This document shows, piece by piece, positions 43,904 to 52,357 of a stretch of 64,000 nt of DNA (its first letter is position 1; each line of letters starts with the position of its first letter). Position numbers and translations under genes: made by a program. The notes beneath the pieces are model-generated. The model did not search any database. It saw nothing but the letters and a program-made list of their open reading frames with translations, and was not told where the DNA came from. Origin of the DNA: Bin80 sp965261255 (GTDB lineage Bacteria > Bacteroidota > Rhodothermia > Rhodothermales > Bin80). Location of the stretch: the NCBI GenBank assembly GCA_965261255.1, contig CBDHCQ010000004.1, forward strand, positions 2,790,001-2,854,000. The letters run 5' to 3'.

Positions 43904-44416
43904 TTACTTTACACGCTCTTTAGGTCGACGCCAGACGGGTACACTTGAGCAGGGTTCACCAAACATGACCTTACGGGCCACCTTCTGTAACTCTGTCATT
44001 GCCTTGGTATAGGCGCTCTCAGGAACAATTCCCGATCCACAACCCTTAATCACAACAATCCTATCTGAGAATCTGCTCCAATCCTCCTTAGCTAAGGCCA
44101 ATACAAACAGCTCTCGTACGAGGTCCGCTCTGCGCCCCATTGTAACAGTCCGTGCACGATCAAGACGTGACGCAATCAACATATAGGCCCACATTGGCAC
44201 CAGCGCTTCTGTACTGCAAAAAAGTGCTGCATGAACTCCGTCGAATTCCTGCCAGTCATAGGCAGCTACCTGGGCCCGAAATGGCTTTTCCCGCAGGATT
44301 ATACCATGATCCAGAAAGGATGCCAAATCCAACTCTTTGATTGAATGGCCCTCCCAAAGCAATTCCAGGTCATAAACTTCAATTCCACTCTGGGCCACAC
44401 GATTGACGATCTCCAT
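43904..44416 (-). CDS. DUF2480 family protein
   Basis: About 170 residues from the ATG at 44416, five bases after the cysteine desulfurase stop; a TTG at 44425 would overlap it. DUF2480 hallmarks: MEIVNRVAQSGIEVYDLE at the N-terminus, ALVPMWAYMLIASRL mid-protein, VVIKGCGSGIVPESAYTKA and the C-terminal MFGEPCSSVPVWRR. Conserved Cys residues (KGC and GEPCS) hint at a metal or thiol role. DUF2480 is a Bacteroidota family of unknown function, often near sulfur or Fe-S genes, as here. Confidence 0.85.
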   Translation of the reverse strand: MEIVNRVAQSGIEVYDLELLWEGHSIKELDLASFLDHGIILREKPFRAQVAAYDWQEFDGVHAALFCSTEALVPMWAYMLIASRLDRARTVTMGRRADLVRELFVLALAKEDWSRFSDRIVVIKGCGSGIVPESAYTKAMTELQKVARKVMFGEPCSSVPVWRRPKERVK

Positions 44417-44421
44417 ATTAC

Positions 44422-45567
44422 TCAAGCCGCTTTTGCAGACAATTCACGCATCGCCTTGATTAGCACTTCAGATGCGCGTGAAACATCCTGTTTGGTCGTG
44501 TGACGCCCCAAGCTTATTCGCAGCGTCCGGCGAGCTATATCAGCCGGAATCCCCATTGCTGAAAGCACCCTGCTGGGTGTACGGCTGCCGGATCCACAGG
44601 CACTGCCGGTGCCGACTGCCAACCCGCGAATAGACATAAGCAATCGTTCCACTTCCAGATGCGGAAACGAAACACTGCTCGTTTGAGGAAGCCGGTTAGC
44701 CCCCGCACCATTAACCCGTACCTCTATACCCGATTGCCTCAAAGTATTTTCCAGTTCATCGCGTAAGGCAGTTAGTCGCCTGCCGTCCTTTTCGCATTCC
44801 AACCTGGCCAACCTGAATGCTTCTCCCATTCCGACGATCCCCGGAACGTTGTGTGTACCACTCCGGCGCCCCTTCTCTTGCCCTCCACCATCTATGAGTG
44901 GAGTACACCGCACTCGACCACGCACAAACATTGCACCCACTCCCTTGGGGCCATACACCTTATGTCCACTGCACACCAAAATATCCACCTGTTCGGCCGA
45001 TACCGGTATCTTTCCTACCGCCTGCGTCGCATCCGTCATGAAGGGAATGCCGCGCGCACGTACCATTCCGGCAATTTCGGGAATCGGTTGTATTACGCCC
45101 GTCTCATTGTTGGCCCACATCACACTAACCAGTACCGTATCATCCGTGAGACTGTCCTCCAGTCTGTCCAAATCTAGGATGCCCTCCGAATCAACCGGCA
45201 AATAGGTTACCGTCCAACCCAGCCGTTCCAGATGTTGACAGGCCTTTGCTACTGCACTGTGCTCACTTTGCACTGTAACAATATGGTGCCCTCGGTGAGT
45301 ACACGCCTCGGCCAATCCCTTCAGCGCAGCATTAACCCCTTCCGTTGCACCACTTGTGAAAGTGACCTCGCTCGGGCGAGTTGCCTGTATACATTTGGCA
45401 ACCTCTATGCGCGCCTGTTCTATGGCCGCACTCGCAGCCCACCCGTACATGTGTCCCTGACTGGAAGGATTGCCGAAGTGCTCTGTAAAGTAGGGGAGCA
45501 TCTTCTCCACGACACGCGAATCAACAGGTGTCGTGGCATTGTAGTCCAAGTATATAGCTGGCGACAT
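44422..45567 (-). CDS. Cysteine desulfurase (NifS/IscS class)
   Basis: About 381 residues from the ATG at 45567 (another ATG at 45573). An extension to 45648 adds unrelated residues. PLP class V enzyme that mobilises sulfur from cysteine for Fe-S clusters or tRNA thiolation. It shows YLDYNATTPVDSRV at the N-terminus, TSGATEGVN, the Schiff-base Lys in SGHKVYGPKGVGA, GGGQEKGRRSGTHN, and the persulfide Cys in GTGSACGSGSRTPSRVL. The loop is of the class I (NifS/IscS) form. Followed by DUF2480. Whether it serves Isc or tRNA modification is not clear. Confidence 0.92.
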   Translation of the reverse strand: MSPAIYLDYNATTPVDSRVVEKMLPYFTEHFGNPSSQGHMYGWAASAAIEQARIEVAKCIQATRPSEVTFTSGATEGVNAALKGLAEACTHRGHHIVTVQSEHSAVAKACQHLERLGWTVTYLPVDSEGILDLDRLEDSLTDDTVLVSVMWANNETGVIQPIPEIAGMVRARGIPFMTDATQAVGKIPVSAEQVDILVCSGHKVYGPKGVGAMFVRGRVRCTPLIDGGGQEKGRRSGTHNVPGIVGMGEAFRLARLECEKDGRRLTALRDELENTLRQSGIEVRVNGAGANRLPQTSSVSFPHLEVERLLMSIRGLAVGTGSACGSGSRTPSRVLSAMGIPADIARRTLRISLGRHTTKQDVSRASEVLIKAMRELSAKAA

Positions 45568-45673
45568 GATCATTAAATCTTGTCCATGCAACCCCCGCAG
45601 AAAATGGCAGGTTCCGAAGACAACCCTGCAAACCTCCGCAACACGCAAAGAGCATCATGGTAAAATGTTGCTC

Positions 45674-45749
45674 GCCGCGTTCGTCTAGGGGTCCAGGACG
45701 CCGGCCTCTCACGCCGGTAACACGGGTTCAAATCCCGTACGCGGTACCA
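45674..45749 (+). tRNA. tRNA-Glu (anticodon CTC)
   Basis: Cloverleaf folds from the sequence: acceptor GCCGCGT pairs with ACGCGGT (first pair G-U). The anticodon stem CCGGC/GCCGG encloses loop CTCTCAC with anticodon CTC at 45708-45710. The T-loop is GTTCAAATC, and CCA is encoded at 45747-45749. It begins about 105 bases upstream of the divergent desulfurase start. The stop of the convergent clpP lies four bases past its 3' end. A TAAAAT box at 45661-45666 could be its -10 element. Confidence 0.95.
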
Positions 45750-45752
45750 CGC

Positions 45753-46439
45753 CTATTTGTTATTGTTTGGCAGCTCCTGAGGTGTCAACACATTATCAAT
45801 CAGACCGTAGTCTTTGGCCTCCTCTGCGCTCAACCAGTAATCCCGATCCGCATCCTGTGCGATGGTCTCTGTGTCTTGTCCGGTATGAAGCGCCATGATT
45901 TCGTAGAGGCGTTGTTTCAGCCACAAAATTTCCCGGGCCTGGATTTCGATATCGGACGCCTGCCCCTGCGCTCCACCCAGCGGTTGATGCAGCATAATGC
46001 GTGAGTTGGGTAGCGCGGCACGGTGCTCTTTAGTTCCGGCTGCCAAGAGCACCGAACCCAATGAGGCCGCTAACCCCACACAAATCGTTGCCACCGGACA
46101 GGATACATACTGGATCGTGTCATAAACACCAAGCCCACTGTACACCATGCCGCCCGGCGAATTGATATAGACGTTTATGTCACGTTCTGGATTCTCACTG
46201 GTCAGATAGAGTAGTTGTGCAACTGTCAAGTTTGCCACGATGTCGTTGATTGGCGTACCTATAATTATAATGCGCTCTTTTAGGAGCCGACTGAATATAT
46301 CATAGGCCCGCTCACCTCGGGAGGTTTGCTCAACTACCATGGGCACTAAATTGCTTATGGGTTGATCACCTAACCCTTTTCTGTATATACTCTCCGGCAA
46401 GTGAAGGCTCTTGGAGAATTTTATAAAGTCGTTAACCAT
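45753..46439 (-). CDS. clpP: ATP-dependent Clp protease proteolytic subunit ClpP
   Basis: 228 residues from the ATG at 46439, which has an AAGGTG ribosome-binding site 12 bases upstream; a TTG start at 46469 is less likely. Serine peptidase with the triad Ser126 (AASLGS), His151 (MLHQPLGG) and Asp200 (DRDYWLSAEEA). The oxyanion strand reads NSPGGMVYSGLGVYD. The usual GQAASMGAVLL is GLAASLGSVLL here, a conservative variant. It partners ClpX/ClpA in degrading proteins. It follows tig by 35 bases. Its 3' end abuts the convergent tRNA-Glu gene. Confidence 0.95.
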   Translation of the reverse strand: MVNDFIKFSKSLHLPESIYRKGLGDQPISNLVPMVVEQTSRGERAYDIFSRLLKERIIIIGTPINDIVANLTVAQLLYLTSENPERDINVYINSPGGMVYSGLGVYDTIQYVSCPVATICVGLAASLGSVLLAAGTKEHRAALPNSRIMLHQPLGGAQGQASDIEIQAREILWLKQRLYEIMALHTGQDTETIAQDADRDYWLSAEEAKDYGLIDNVLTPQELPNNNK

Positions 46440-46474
46440 TTGGATACACCTTGATTTGTTGAATGCCAATTCCC

Positions 46475-47761
46475 TTACAAATTCTTCGCTATGAGATACA
46501 TCATTCCCTCCTCGGGAACAGGAATCTCACTGACCTCAAATTGCTTAAGTAAGTGTGCAGTCAAAGGATTATCGCGCAGCTGTTCAGACGCCGCTGTAAT
46601 CCCGCTATCGAGTTCTGGTTTTGTCTCACTATCTGGGATTTCGACTACTTCTTCAGATGATTCCAGGTCTACCTGCCCTTCAATTGCTTCAAGTAAAATT
46701 AGCCATCGCAGATGTGCCATATAATCTTTCAGATACTCAAGAGCATTAGGATCATTCGCCCACTTACCCAGCAAATTCCCCCTCATCTCCTCTGCAAAAG
46801 ATGTGGACAAATTAAAGGGATGCAATACTTGCATCCGGTTCATAAACTGGAAGTCCAAGATATACCTACTATGCCCCTCAAAGAAATTCGATAGATGTTC
46901 CTGCACCCATCCCTGCAACTCTTCGGCAGTATTCACTTCTTCCTCACTGACTTTCGTCGCCCATCCGTCATCAATCTCCGGCCATTCAAACCGATGTGCC
47001 TTTAAAATTTCGGCCTGCAGATATGATTTTTTCTCTGTATCAGTTGATGGCGGGCTCTCGTCTTCCGTATCGTCCAGGTTCACTTTATCTCCAACAGCCC
47101 GTCCTGTAAAGGCCGTCCTGTATCCATCGCCAATCTCTGGGTTCAAACCCTCAGCACCGCCAAAATCAAAAGTCTCTATTTTACTTTCACTTCCGATCAG
47201 CACTAGTCCTGTTGCACTGTCGACCTCTGTAACCCTGTATTCCACCTGGTCAAGCATGCCAGCGGTACCCTCGCCAATTGTTTCTCCCTCCTCAAGCGGC
47301 CTGTTCGGCACGTGCTTGGACATTCTTCTTCTTATAAAGAACTCGGTAATACGCTCCGTAACCTCACCAGCAACGGGAATTTCGAGTACTTGTCCGGTAA
47401 CATCTTGAAGCTCCACTTGCGGAACTACGTAGAATTCCACTTGGATCAATAAATCCTCATCCAACTCATAGTCCCGTCTGATTTCCCGCGGCGTTCCAAG
47501 GAGCTGATACTCATCACTGCCCCTGACCATATCCTCAAAGACCTCCTTCGTAAGGTTGTCGACAACCTCGTTTTTCACATCGTCCCCCCTCATTCGACGA
47601 ATCATTTTGATTGGCACACGACCGGGCCGGAACCCCCGCATAGTTGTCGCGGACTGTAGCTTTCGTAACGCTAGCCGTACATCCGTTTCCAGATCCGCTG
47701 CGGTAGCCTTAATTTCAAGGACACGGACCATATCGCCGGTCTCAAGCACATTAACTTCCAT
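46475..47761 (-). CDS. tig: Trigger factor
   Basis: 428-residue ribosome-associated chaperone. The N-terminal domain contains the ribosome-docking loop MRGFRPGRVP (Gly43-Pro50; consensus GFRxGKxP). The middle FKBP-like domain (about 155-250) is present but divergent. The C-terminal helical arms run to the acidic, Glu-rich end. tig-clpP adjacency on one strand is a classic arrangement, here without clpX visible. It would act on nascent chains at the exit tunnel. Confidence 0.93.
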   Translation of the reverse strand: MEVNVLETGDMVRVLEIKATAADLETDVRLALRKLQSATTMRGFRPGRVPIKMIRRMRGDDVKNEVVDNLTKEVFEDMVRGSDEYQLLGTPREIRRDYELDEDLLIQVEFYVVPQVELQDVTGQVLEIPVAGEVTERITEFFIRRRMSKHVPNRPLEEGETIGEGTAGMLDQVEYRVTEVDSATGLVLIGSESKIETFDFGGAEGLNPEIGDGYRTAFTGRAVGDKVNLDDTEDESPPSTDTEKKSYLQAEILKAHRFEWPEIDDGWATKVSEEEVNTAEELQGWVQEHLSNFFEGHSRYILDFQFMNRMQVLHPFNLSTSFAEEMRGNLLGKWANDPNALEYLKDYMAHLRWLILLEAIEGQVDLESSEEVVEIPDSETKPELDSGITAASEQLRDNPLTAHLLKQFEVSEIPVPEEGMMYLIAKNL

Positions 47762-47818
47762 TGCAATAAAGAGTAATAGTCGGATCCGAAAACCCGAATC
47801 TACTGGAACGGTCCAGCC

Positions 47819-48325
47819 ATGCCAATTGTCCCACCCCGCGTCAAATGCGGCGTAATTACTGAAACGCCAGTCGGTCCATTAACACTCACGTTCTCTTCGC
47901 ATGGTCTCATGCGTATCCAGTTTGGTGCCATTTCAGAGTGCGAGCCCGCCGGCGCTCCGTTTGATAGGGCCGCAAAGGAACTCTCCACTTATTTTGCGGG
48001 CAAATTGGAGCGCTTTTCGGTGAAACTTGATCTGCGCGGAACGGCATTTCAGAAGCGGGTATGGACAATGCTGGATGCCATCCCTTACGGCGAAACCCGC
48101 TCTTATGGCGAATTGGCTCGCAGACTCGGAGATAAGCACCTTGCGCGCGCCGTGGGTACCGCTAACGGTTCCAACCCAGTACCTATAATTCTTCCCTGCC
48201 ATCGTGTGATAGGATCAAATGGCCAACTAACAGGATACAGCGGTGGTCTGGAGCACAAGCAAACGCTCCTTCGACTGGAGGCCAAGTACACTGGCACAGA
48301 TTTATTTCAGCCATTGCGAAGATAG
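47819..48325 (+). CDS. ogt: Methylated-DNA-protein cysteine methyltransferase
   Basis: 168 residues. Removes O6-alkyl groups from guanine by self-methylation. Features: the N-terminal ribonuclease-like domain, FQKRVWTMLDAIPYGETRSYGELA with the helix-turn-helix, and the acceptor Cys127 in ILPCHRVIGSNGQLTGYSGG. The last 19 bases overlap the convergent ABC permease 3' end. It lies 57 bases from the divergent tig start. No Ada regulatory domain is present, so it is an Ogt-type enzyme. Confidence 0.93.
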   Translation: MPIVPPRVKCGVITETPVGPLTLTFSSHGLMRIQFGAISECEPAGAPFDRAAKELSTYFAGKLERFSVKLDLRGTAFQKRVWTMLDAIPYGETRSYGELARRLGDKHLARAVGTANGSNPVPIILPCHRVIGSNGQLTGYSGGLEHKQTLLRLEAKYTGTDLFQPLRR

Positions 48326-49629
48326 CTCGCTATGACTCTGAGAGTGGGTTTCTTACCATACATAAGGATGCTCGCGCGGTAGATCCGGGCACTGACCCAT
48401 ATTGACCCGATAAAGGACAGCACCAGTAATCCGTAGGACAACAAAAGCTGCCAGAACGGGACGTCCATAACTGACATTCGGGCGATCATAGGAACCGGCG
48501 AGGTAAGGGGAAATAACGATAGCCCTAGCGCGAGTCCGCTGTCTGGATTCATCATCACCGGGGACAGGAAGACGATAGAAATGATCATGGGCATGAGTAG
48601 CGGTATCATCAAGCTCTGGGATTCCTGCGGAGAATCAACAAGTGTTCCTACCGTCGCAAACAACCCGCCGTAAAGAAGGTAGCCCCCAATAAAGTATAGA
48701 ATGAACCATATGAGAAGACCTACCGAGATTTGCGGCAGAGAAATATTGGTCGCCGCCAGTATTTCCTGATTGGTTGCCGTTGCGGGTAAATCATACATAG
48801 CTGGCTCAATGAATAAACCAATAATCGGCCCGGCCAATATCATGGCTCCCAGAATCATCAACATCCAGACTGCCATCTGCACAAAGCCAATTAAACCAAT
48901 CCCCAGCACCTTGCCCATGAGCAGGTCAATTGGACGAACAGATGACACAATTATTTCGACGACTCGTGTTGTTCTCTCCTCCAGCGTACCGTACAAAATC
49001 AACGATCCATAAATAAGCATAGTCATGTACATGACCATGCCCAAAGCCCCTCCAATTATCACATATCCCTCTCGCGCCTCAGCTTCTTCTCCTTCGTCGG
49101 TCAACCTGACCAAATCCAACCATACCTCACGTTCCAGTATGGACCGGACCTCCGCAGAAACATTACGGTCGGCCAGTAAATGGTCTTCCAGCGCCTTCTC
49201 GATTATGCCTCCAAGCGCACGGCGTACACCAAGCCCTCTTCCCTCCTGCGAGTAAAGCACTGGCTGTCCGGTTCCAGAAATCACTTCTGATGGAATACGA
49301 ACGTATGCATCAAAGAGTCCATCCAGAACGCCTTCATGTGCTGAGTTGAAATCAGCCGCGACTAAGGCATGGTCACCTACACCCTGGCTCAATATCCGGG
49401 CATTCAGCACACCGGTTTCATCTACAACGGCAATACGAAGCGATCTGGCTTCCTCGGAGGAATCTTCCTCAAAGGAATCTTCCACTGCGGAAATGGAAAT
49501 TATAATGATGACGGCAAAAAACCCGATCAACAATGCCGGTCCCAATAATGTGGTCAGGATAAAGGTCTTGGAGGTCACGCGTCGCATGAACTCACTCTGC
49601 ATAACCACTAGGCTCTTTCTGCTCATCAT
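48307..49629 (-). CDS. ABC-2 type transporter permease (NatB-like)
   Basis: 440 residues. An N-terminal transmembrane helix (LLGPALLIGFFAVIIIISIS), then an extracytoplasmic domain of about 150 residues. Five more helices follow, such as GSLILYGTLEERTTRVVEII, FVQMAVWMLMILGAMIL and FILYFIGGYLLYGGLFATVG. This is the ABC-2/NatB arrangement, where the permease works with a NatA-like ATPase. Its start ATG overlaps the ATPase stop as ATGA. Substrate unknown; Na+ or drug export are possibilities. Confidence 0.86.
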   Translation of the reverse strand: MMSRKSLVVMQSEFMRRVTSKTFILTTLLGPALLIGFFAVIIIISISAVEDSFEEDSSEEARSLRIAVVDETGVLNARILSQGVGDHALVAADFNSAHEGVLDGLFDAYVRIPSEVISGTGQPVLYSQEGRGLGVRRALGGIIEKALEDHLLADRNVSAEVRSILEREVWLDLVRLTDEGEEAEAREGYVIIGGALGMVMYMTMLIYGSLILYGTLEERTTRVVEIIVSSVRPIDLLMGKVLGIGLIGFVQMAVWMLMILGAMILAGPIIGLFIEPAMYDLPATATNQEILAATNISLPQISVGLLIWFILYFIGGYLLYGGLFATVGTLVDSPQESQSLMIPLLMPMIISIVFLSPVMMNPDSGLALGLSLFPLTSPVPMIARMSVMDVPFWQLLLSYGLLVLSFIGSIWVSARIYRASILMYGKKPTLRVIASYLRNG

Positions 49630-50537
49630 TGCGATTCTACAGTCCGGATAAAGATCTCGTTCAAGGAAGGCTGAAGCAACTCGAAATGGTACAATTCAAG
49701 ATCTGGGGTTGCCAGCAATCGTTCCAACAGGGATCGGGAATGACAGTGCTCCGCCAGGCGAACAATACAACCGTCTTCATTGCGCTCCAAGAACTGTAGG
49801 TCTCCTTTCCTCTTCATGGCATCCAGGAAGGGAGCCTCGCCATCGTATGCAAGTGCTAACCTGTCGCGCTTATACCTTCTCTTAATATCACGGAGCGTTC
49901 CTTTTAATACAAGTTTTCCGTTGGCTATCAGACAAATATCATCACACAGTTGCTCTACCTGCTCCATACGGTGGCTTGCGAACAAAATGGTCCGACCATT
50001 GGCCTTCAGTTCTGCAACAATCTCACGCAAAAGTTCACTGTTGACAGGATCTAACCCACTGAACGGTTCATCCAAAATGATCAGGCGAGGATTGGATAGT
50101 ACTGCAGCAATGAACTGTACTTTTTGCTGCATCCCTTTAGACAACTCCTGCGCCTTACGGGCACCCCATTCCTGCAAACCCAAGCGCTTCACCCAGTACG
50201 CTATTCTCGGCGCCGACTCGCGCGCGCGTATGCCCTTGAGAGCGGCCAGGTATCGGAGTTGATCGTTGATCTTGACCTTCTTGTAGAGCCCCCGTTCCTC
50301 CGGCAGATACCCCATCTGTTCTTGGCTCCATGGCCCAACTACACGTCCATCAAGCGTAACCCTGCCTTTATCCGGAGTGAGGATATTGGCAATCATTCGG
50401 ATTGTCGTGGTTTTCCCCGCACCATTAGGGCCCAGAAGACCAAGAATTCGTCCTGGCTCAGCCTCGAACGAAATATCCTGAGCGGCAGTGACTTTGCCGA
50501 AACGCTTTGTTACTCCCTGCAGGACCAATGAGCCCAT
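49626..50537 (-). CDS. ABC transporter ATP-binding protein (NatA-like)
   Basis: 303 residues from the ATG at 50537; upstream in-frame sequence to 50606 does not match the family. Walker A GPNGAGKTT, signature LSKGMQQKVQ (canonical LSGGQ altered to LSKGM, usual for this subfamily), and Walker B LIILDEPFSGLDP with H-loop SHRMEQ. A C-terminal extension of about 80 residues follows the nucleotide-binding domain. It pairs with the overlapping ABC-2 permease gene. A small SH3-like gene lies 81 bases upstream. Confidence 0.92.
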   Translation of the reverse strand: MGSLVLQGVTKRFGKVTAAQDISFEAEPGRILGLLGPNGAGKTTTIRMIANILTPDKGRVTLDGRVVGPWSQEQMGYLPEERGLYKKVKINDQLRYLAALKGIRARESAPRIAYWVKRLGLQEWGARKAQELSKGMQQKVQFIAAVLSNPRLIILDEPFSGLDPVNSELLREIVAELKANGRTILFASHRMEQVEQLCDDICLIANGKLVLKGTLRDIKRRYKRDRLALAYDGEAPFLDAMKRKGDLQFLERNEDGCIVRLAEHCHSRSLLERLLATPDLELYHFELLQPSLNEIFIRTVESQ

Positions 50538-50618
50538 CAACAACAGCTGTTGTAACTGTCGGGCGCGCCATAACCACGCACCAACAAGCCCCCGACTTGC
50601 GCACACAGAAACGCGCCG

Positions 50619-50885
50619 CTATCGAGTGGCATCCGATAGTGGAATCAAGTAGTGCTCGTGAATTACATCTTCGTGTACCCGGGCACTGCCAGTACCGCGA
50701 AAATCTACAGCAACAAGGCTATTGGTTACACGCTGCACTTCACCGATTCCGTACGAAGTTGGATATGGTCCATAATAGACAAGTTCTCCTTTTTTGAGGG
50801 AGGGTTTGGACCGGCTCTGCCAATGATAGGCTTGAACAATTGGCAACCGATCCAGTGGATACTCGCAGTCTTTTTCAGTCTTCAC
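50619..50885 (-). CDS. Small SH3/KOW-like protein (DUF3553-like)
   Basis: 88 residues starting at GTG 50885. The middle carries KKGELVYYGPYPTSYGIGEV followed by VTNSLVAVDFRGTG, a beta-barrel pattern reminiscent of DUF3553 proteins (G..V.HP..P.WGIGQVQS..., V.V.F...G). The N-terminal 30 residues are basic and may be disordered. It precedes the ABC transporter genes on the same strand. The family call is tentative, but composition and motif make a chance ORF unlikely. Confidence 0.5.
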   Translation of the reverse strand: MKTEKDCEYPLDRLPIVQAYHWQSRSKPSLKKGELVYYGPYPTSYGIGEVQRVTNSLVAVDFRGTGSARVHEDVIHEHYLIPLSDATR

Positions 50886-51092
50886 CGAACTATAAAAATT
50901 TGCTAAACACGCGCGCTAACGCAACTCTTCCTTCAATGTTCAACAAAAATCGCCAATCTTGACCTCATGAAAAAATTCGCTAGATCCGAGCATTCTACTG
51001 CGTCCGTGAAGGCTGACCGTACAACGCCCTCGCAGCACAAATCCCCAATAGCTTTTGGTCCGCTGAATATAGCTGACGGAGGGCGGCTGTCG

Positions 51093-51635
51093 CTAATTTC
51101 CGATCACACGATCCGGGTTTGCCCGCACAAAAGCAGCCCAGTTGTTATAGCGTGACTCTCCCGATTTTTTGCCCGTCACCTCCCGCTCTTTATGACAAAA
51201 CGCAATTGCCAGGGCATCCGAGGCATCGTGTGTTAGCTCGTGATTCAACTCGCCAAATTCCAGTAAACTGCTGACCATATAGGTTACCTGCTGCTTGCTG
51301 GCATTACCATTACCGGTGACAGATCGCTTTACCATTTTTGGCGTGTACTGTGTCACTGATACTCCCTGATTCAACACCGCCAGCATTGCCGCGGCCTGAG
51401 CCCGACCTAGCTTAAGCATGGCCTGCGGGTTCCTGCCGTAAACCGGCATTTCAATGCCACAGGTGTTGGGCTTTAATTCTTTGACAAGCCGGGTTATTTC
51501 GTGATAAATAGCTTGAACGCGTACTACATGATCACCGGTAAACGCGACCGCCCCAAATCCATGAACCCGATTGTTCTCATCAATAATACCATAACCGGTC
51601 TGTAACGAACCAGGATCAATACCCAAAACTCTCAT
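51093..51635 (-). CDS. ruvC: Holliday junction endodeoxyribonuclease RuvC
   Basis: 180-residue RNase H-fold resolvase. Metal-binding acids visible: Asp7 in LGIDPGSLQTGYG, Glu62 in GIEMPVYGRNP, and Asp137/Asp140 in HDASDALAIAF. Works with RuvAB to resolve Holliday junctions. Its ATG overlaps the yebC stop by one base (TGATG). ruvA and ruvB are not in the window, so the Ruv genes are split, as is common in Bacteroidota. Confidence 0.95.
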   Translation of the reverse strand: MRVLGIDPGSLQTGYGIIDENNRVHGFGAVAFTGDHVVRVQAIYHEITRLVKELKPNTCGIEMPVYGRNPQAMLKLGRAQAAAMLAVLNQGVSVTQYTPKMVKRSVTGNGNASKQQVTYMVSSLLEFGELNHELTHDASDALAIAFCHKEREVTGKKSGESRYNNWAAFVRANPDRVIGN

Positions 51636-52354
51636 TACATCTCAAGGTTAGTGAACACTTCCTGCACATCTTGCAGATCTTCCAGTCTTGTCACCAGTGT
51701 CTCGGTCTGGCGCACCTGGTCGGTTTCTTTTTTTACGGTCGTGATCGGAGCGCGAACAAGGCGTGCCTCTTCAATTCCGATTCCAGCATTAGCAATCCCG
51801 GTCTGAACTGTTTCAAAGGCTTCTACAGGTGTAATAACTACGAACATCTCTTCTTCTTTTTCCATATCATCCGCTCCAATATCCGCCACAAGTTCCAGGA
51901 GCGCCAGCTCATCTATGTTCTCTGAGTTTACCTGGATCAACCCTTTGCGCTCAAAGAGATAAGCGACGCTGCCCGATTTAGCCAGGCGCCCTCCAGTCTT
52001 GGCGAATACGCTGCGCACGTCGGCGACTGTGCGGTTGGTATTGTCCGTCAGTGCGTCAACCATGACCGCCACTCCTTGTGCGCTGTACCCCTCGTATGTG
52101 CACTCCTTGTAATCCTGCCCCTCAATTTCTCCTGACCCACGTTTGATTGCCCGTTCAATGTTTTCCTTGGGCATATTCTTGCCCTTGGCCTTCTGAATGG
52201 CAAGGGCAAGACGTGCATTCATATCTGGGTCCTTACCACCCTCGCGGGCAGCTATCATAATGTCTCGAGTGATCACCGCCCACGCCTTTGATCGACGGCT
52301 GTCGGTGACCGCCTTTTGTCGCTTAACCTTTGACCACTTGTTATGTCCAGCCAT
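51635..52354 (-). CDS. YebC/PmpR family transcriptional/translational regulator
   Basis: 239 residues. N-terminus MAGHNKWSKVKRQKAVTDSR is diagnostic. The helical NALARAIQKAK-type segment appears as LALAIQKAKGKNMPKENIERA, and the later core includes GVAVMVDALTDNTNRTVADV and SVAYLFERKGLI. YebC proteins are DNA-binding regulators and, in other cases, ribosome-associated factors that relieve polyproline stalling. It lies three bases after carB and overlaps ruvC, the usual yebC-ruvC arrangement. Confidence 0.93.
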   Translation of the reverse strand: MAGHNKWSKVKRQKAVTDSRRSKAWAVITRDIMIAAREGGKDPDMNARLALAIQKAKGKNMPKENIERAIKRGSGEIEGQDYKECTYEGYSAQGVAVMVDALTDNTNRTVADVRSVFAKTGGRLAKSGSVAYLFERKGLIQVNSENIDELALLELVADIGADDMEKEEEMFVVITPVEAFETVQTGIANAGIGIEEARLVRAPITTVKKETDQVRQTETLVTRLEDLQDVQEVFTNLEM

Positions 52355-52357
52355 CTG

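Noticed and set aside
43788..44012. 74-codon plus-strand ORF near the end of DUF2480
   Set aside because: It runs antisense into the DUF2480 gene and has no recognisable domain or coupling.
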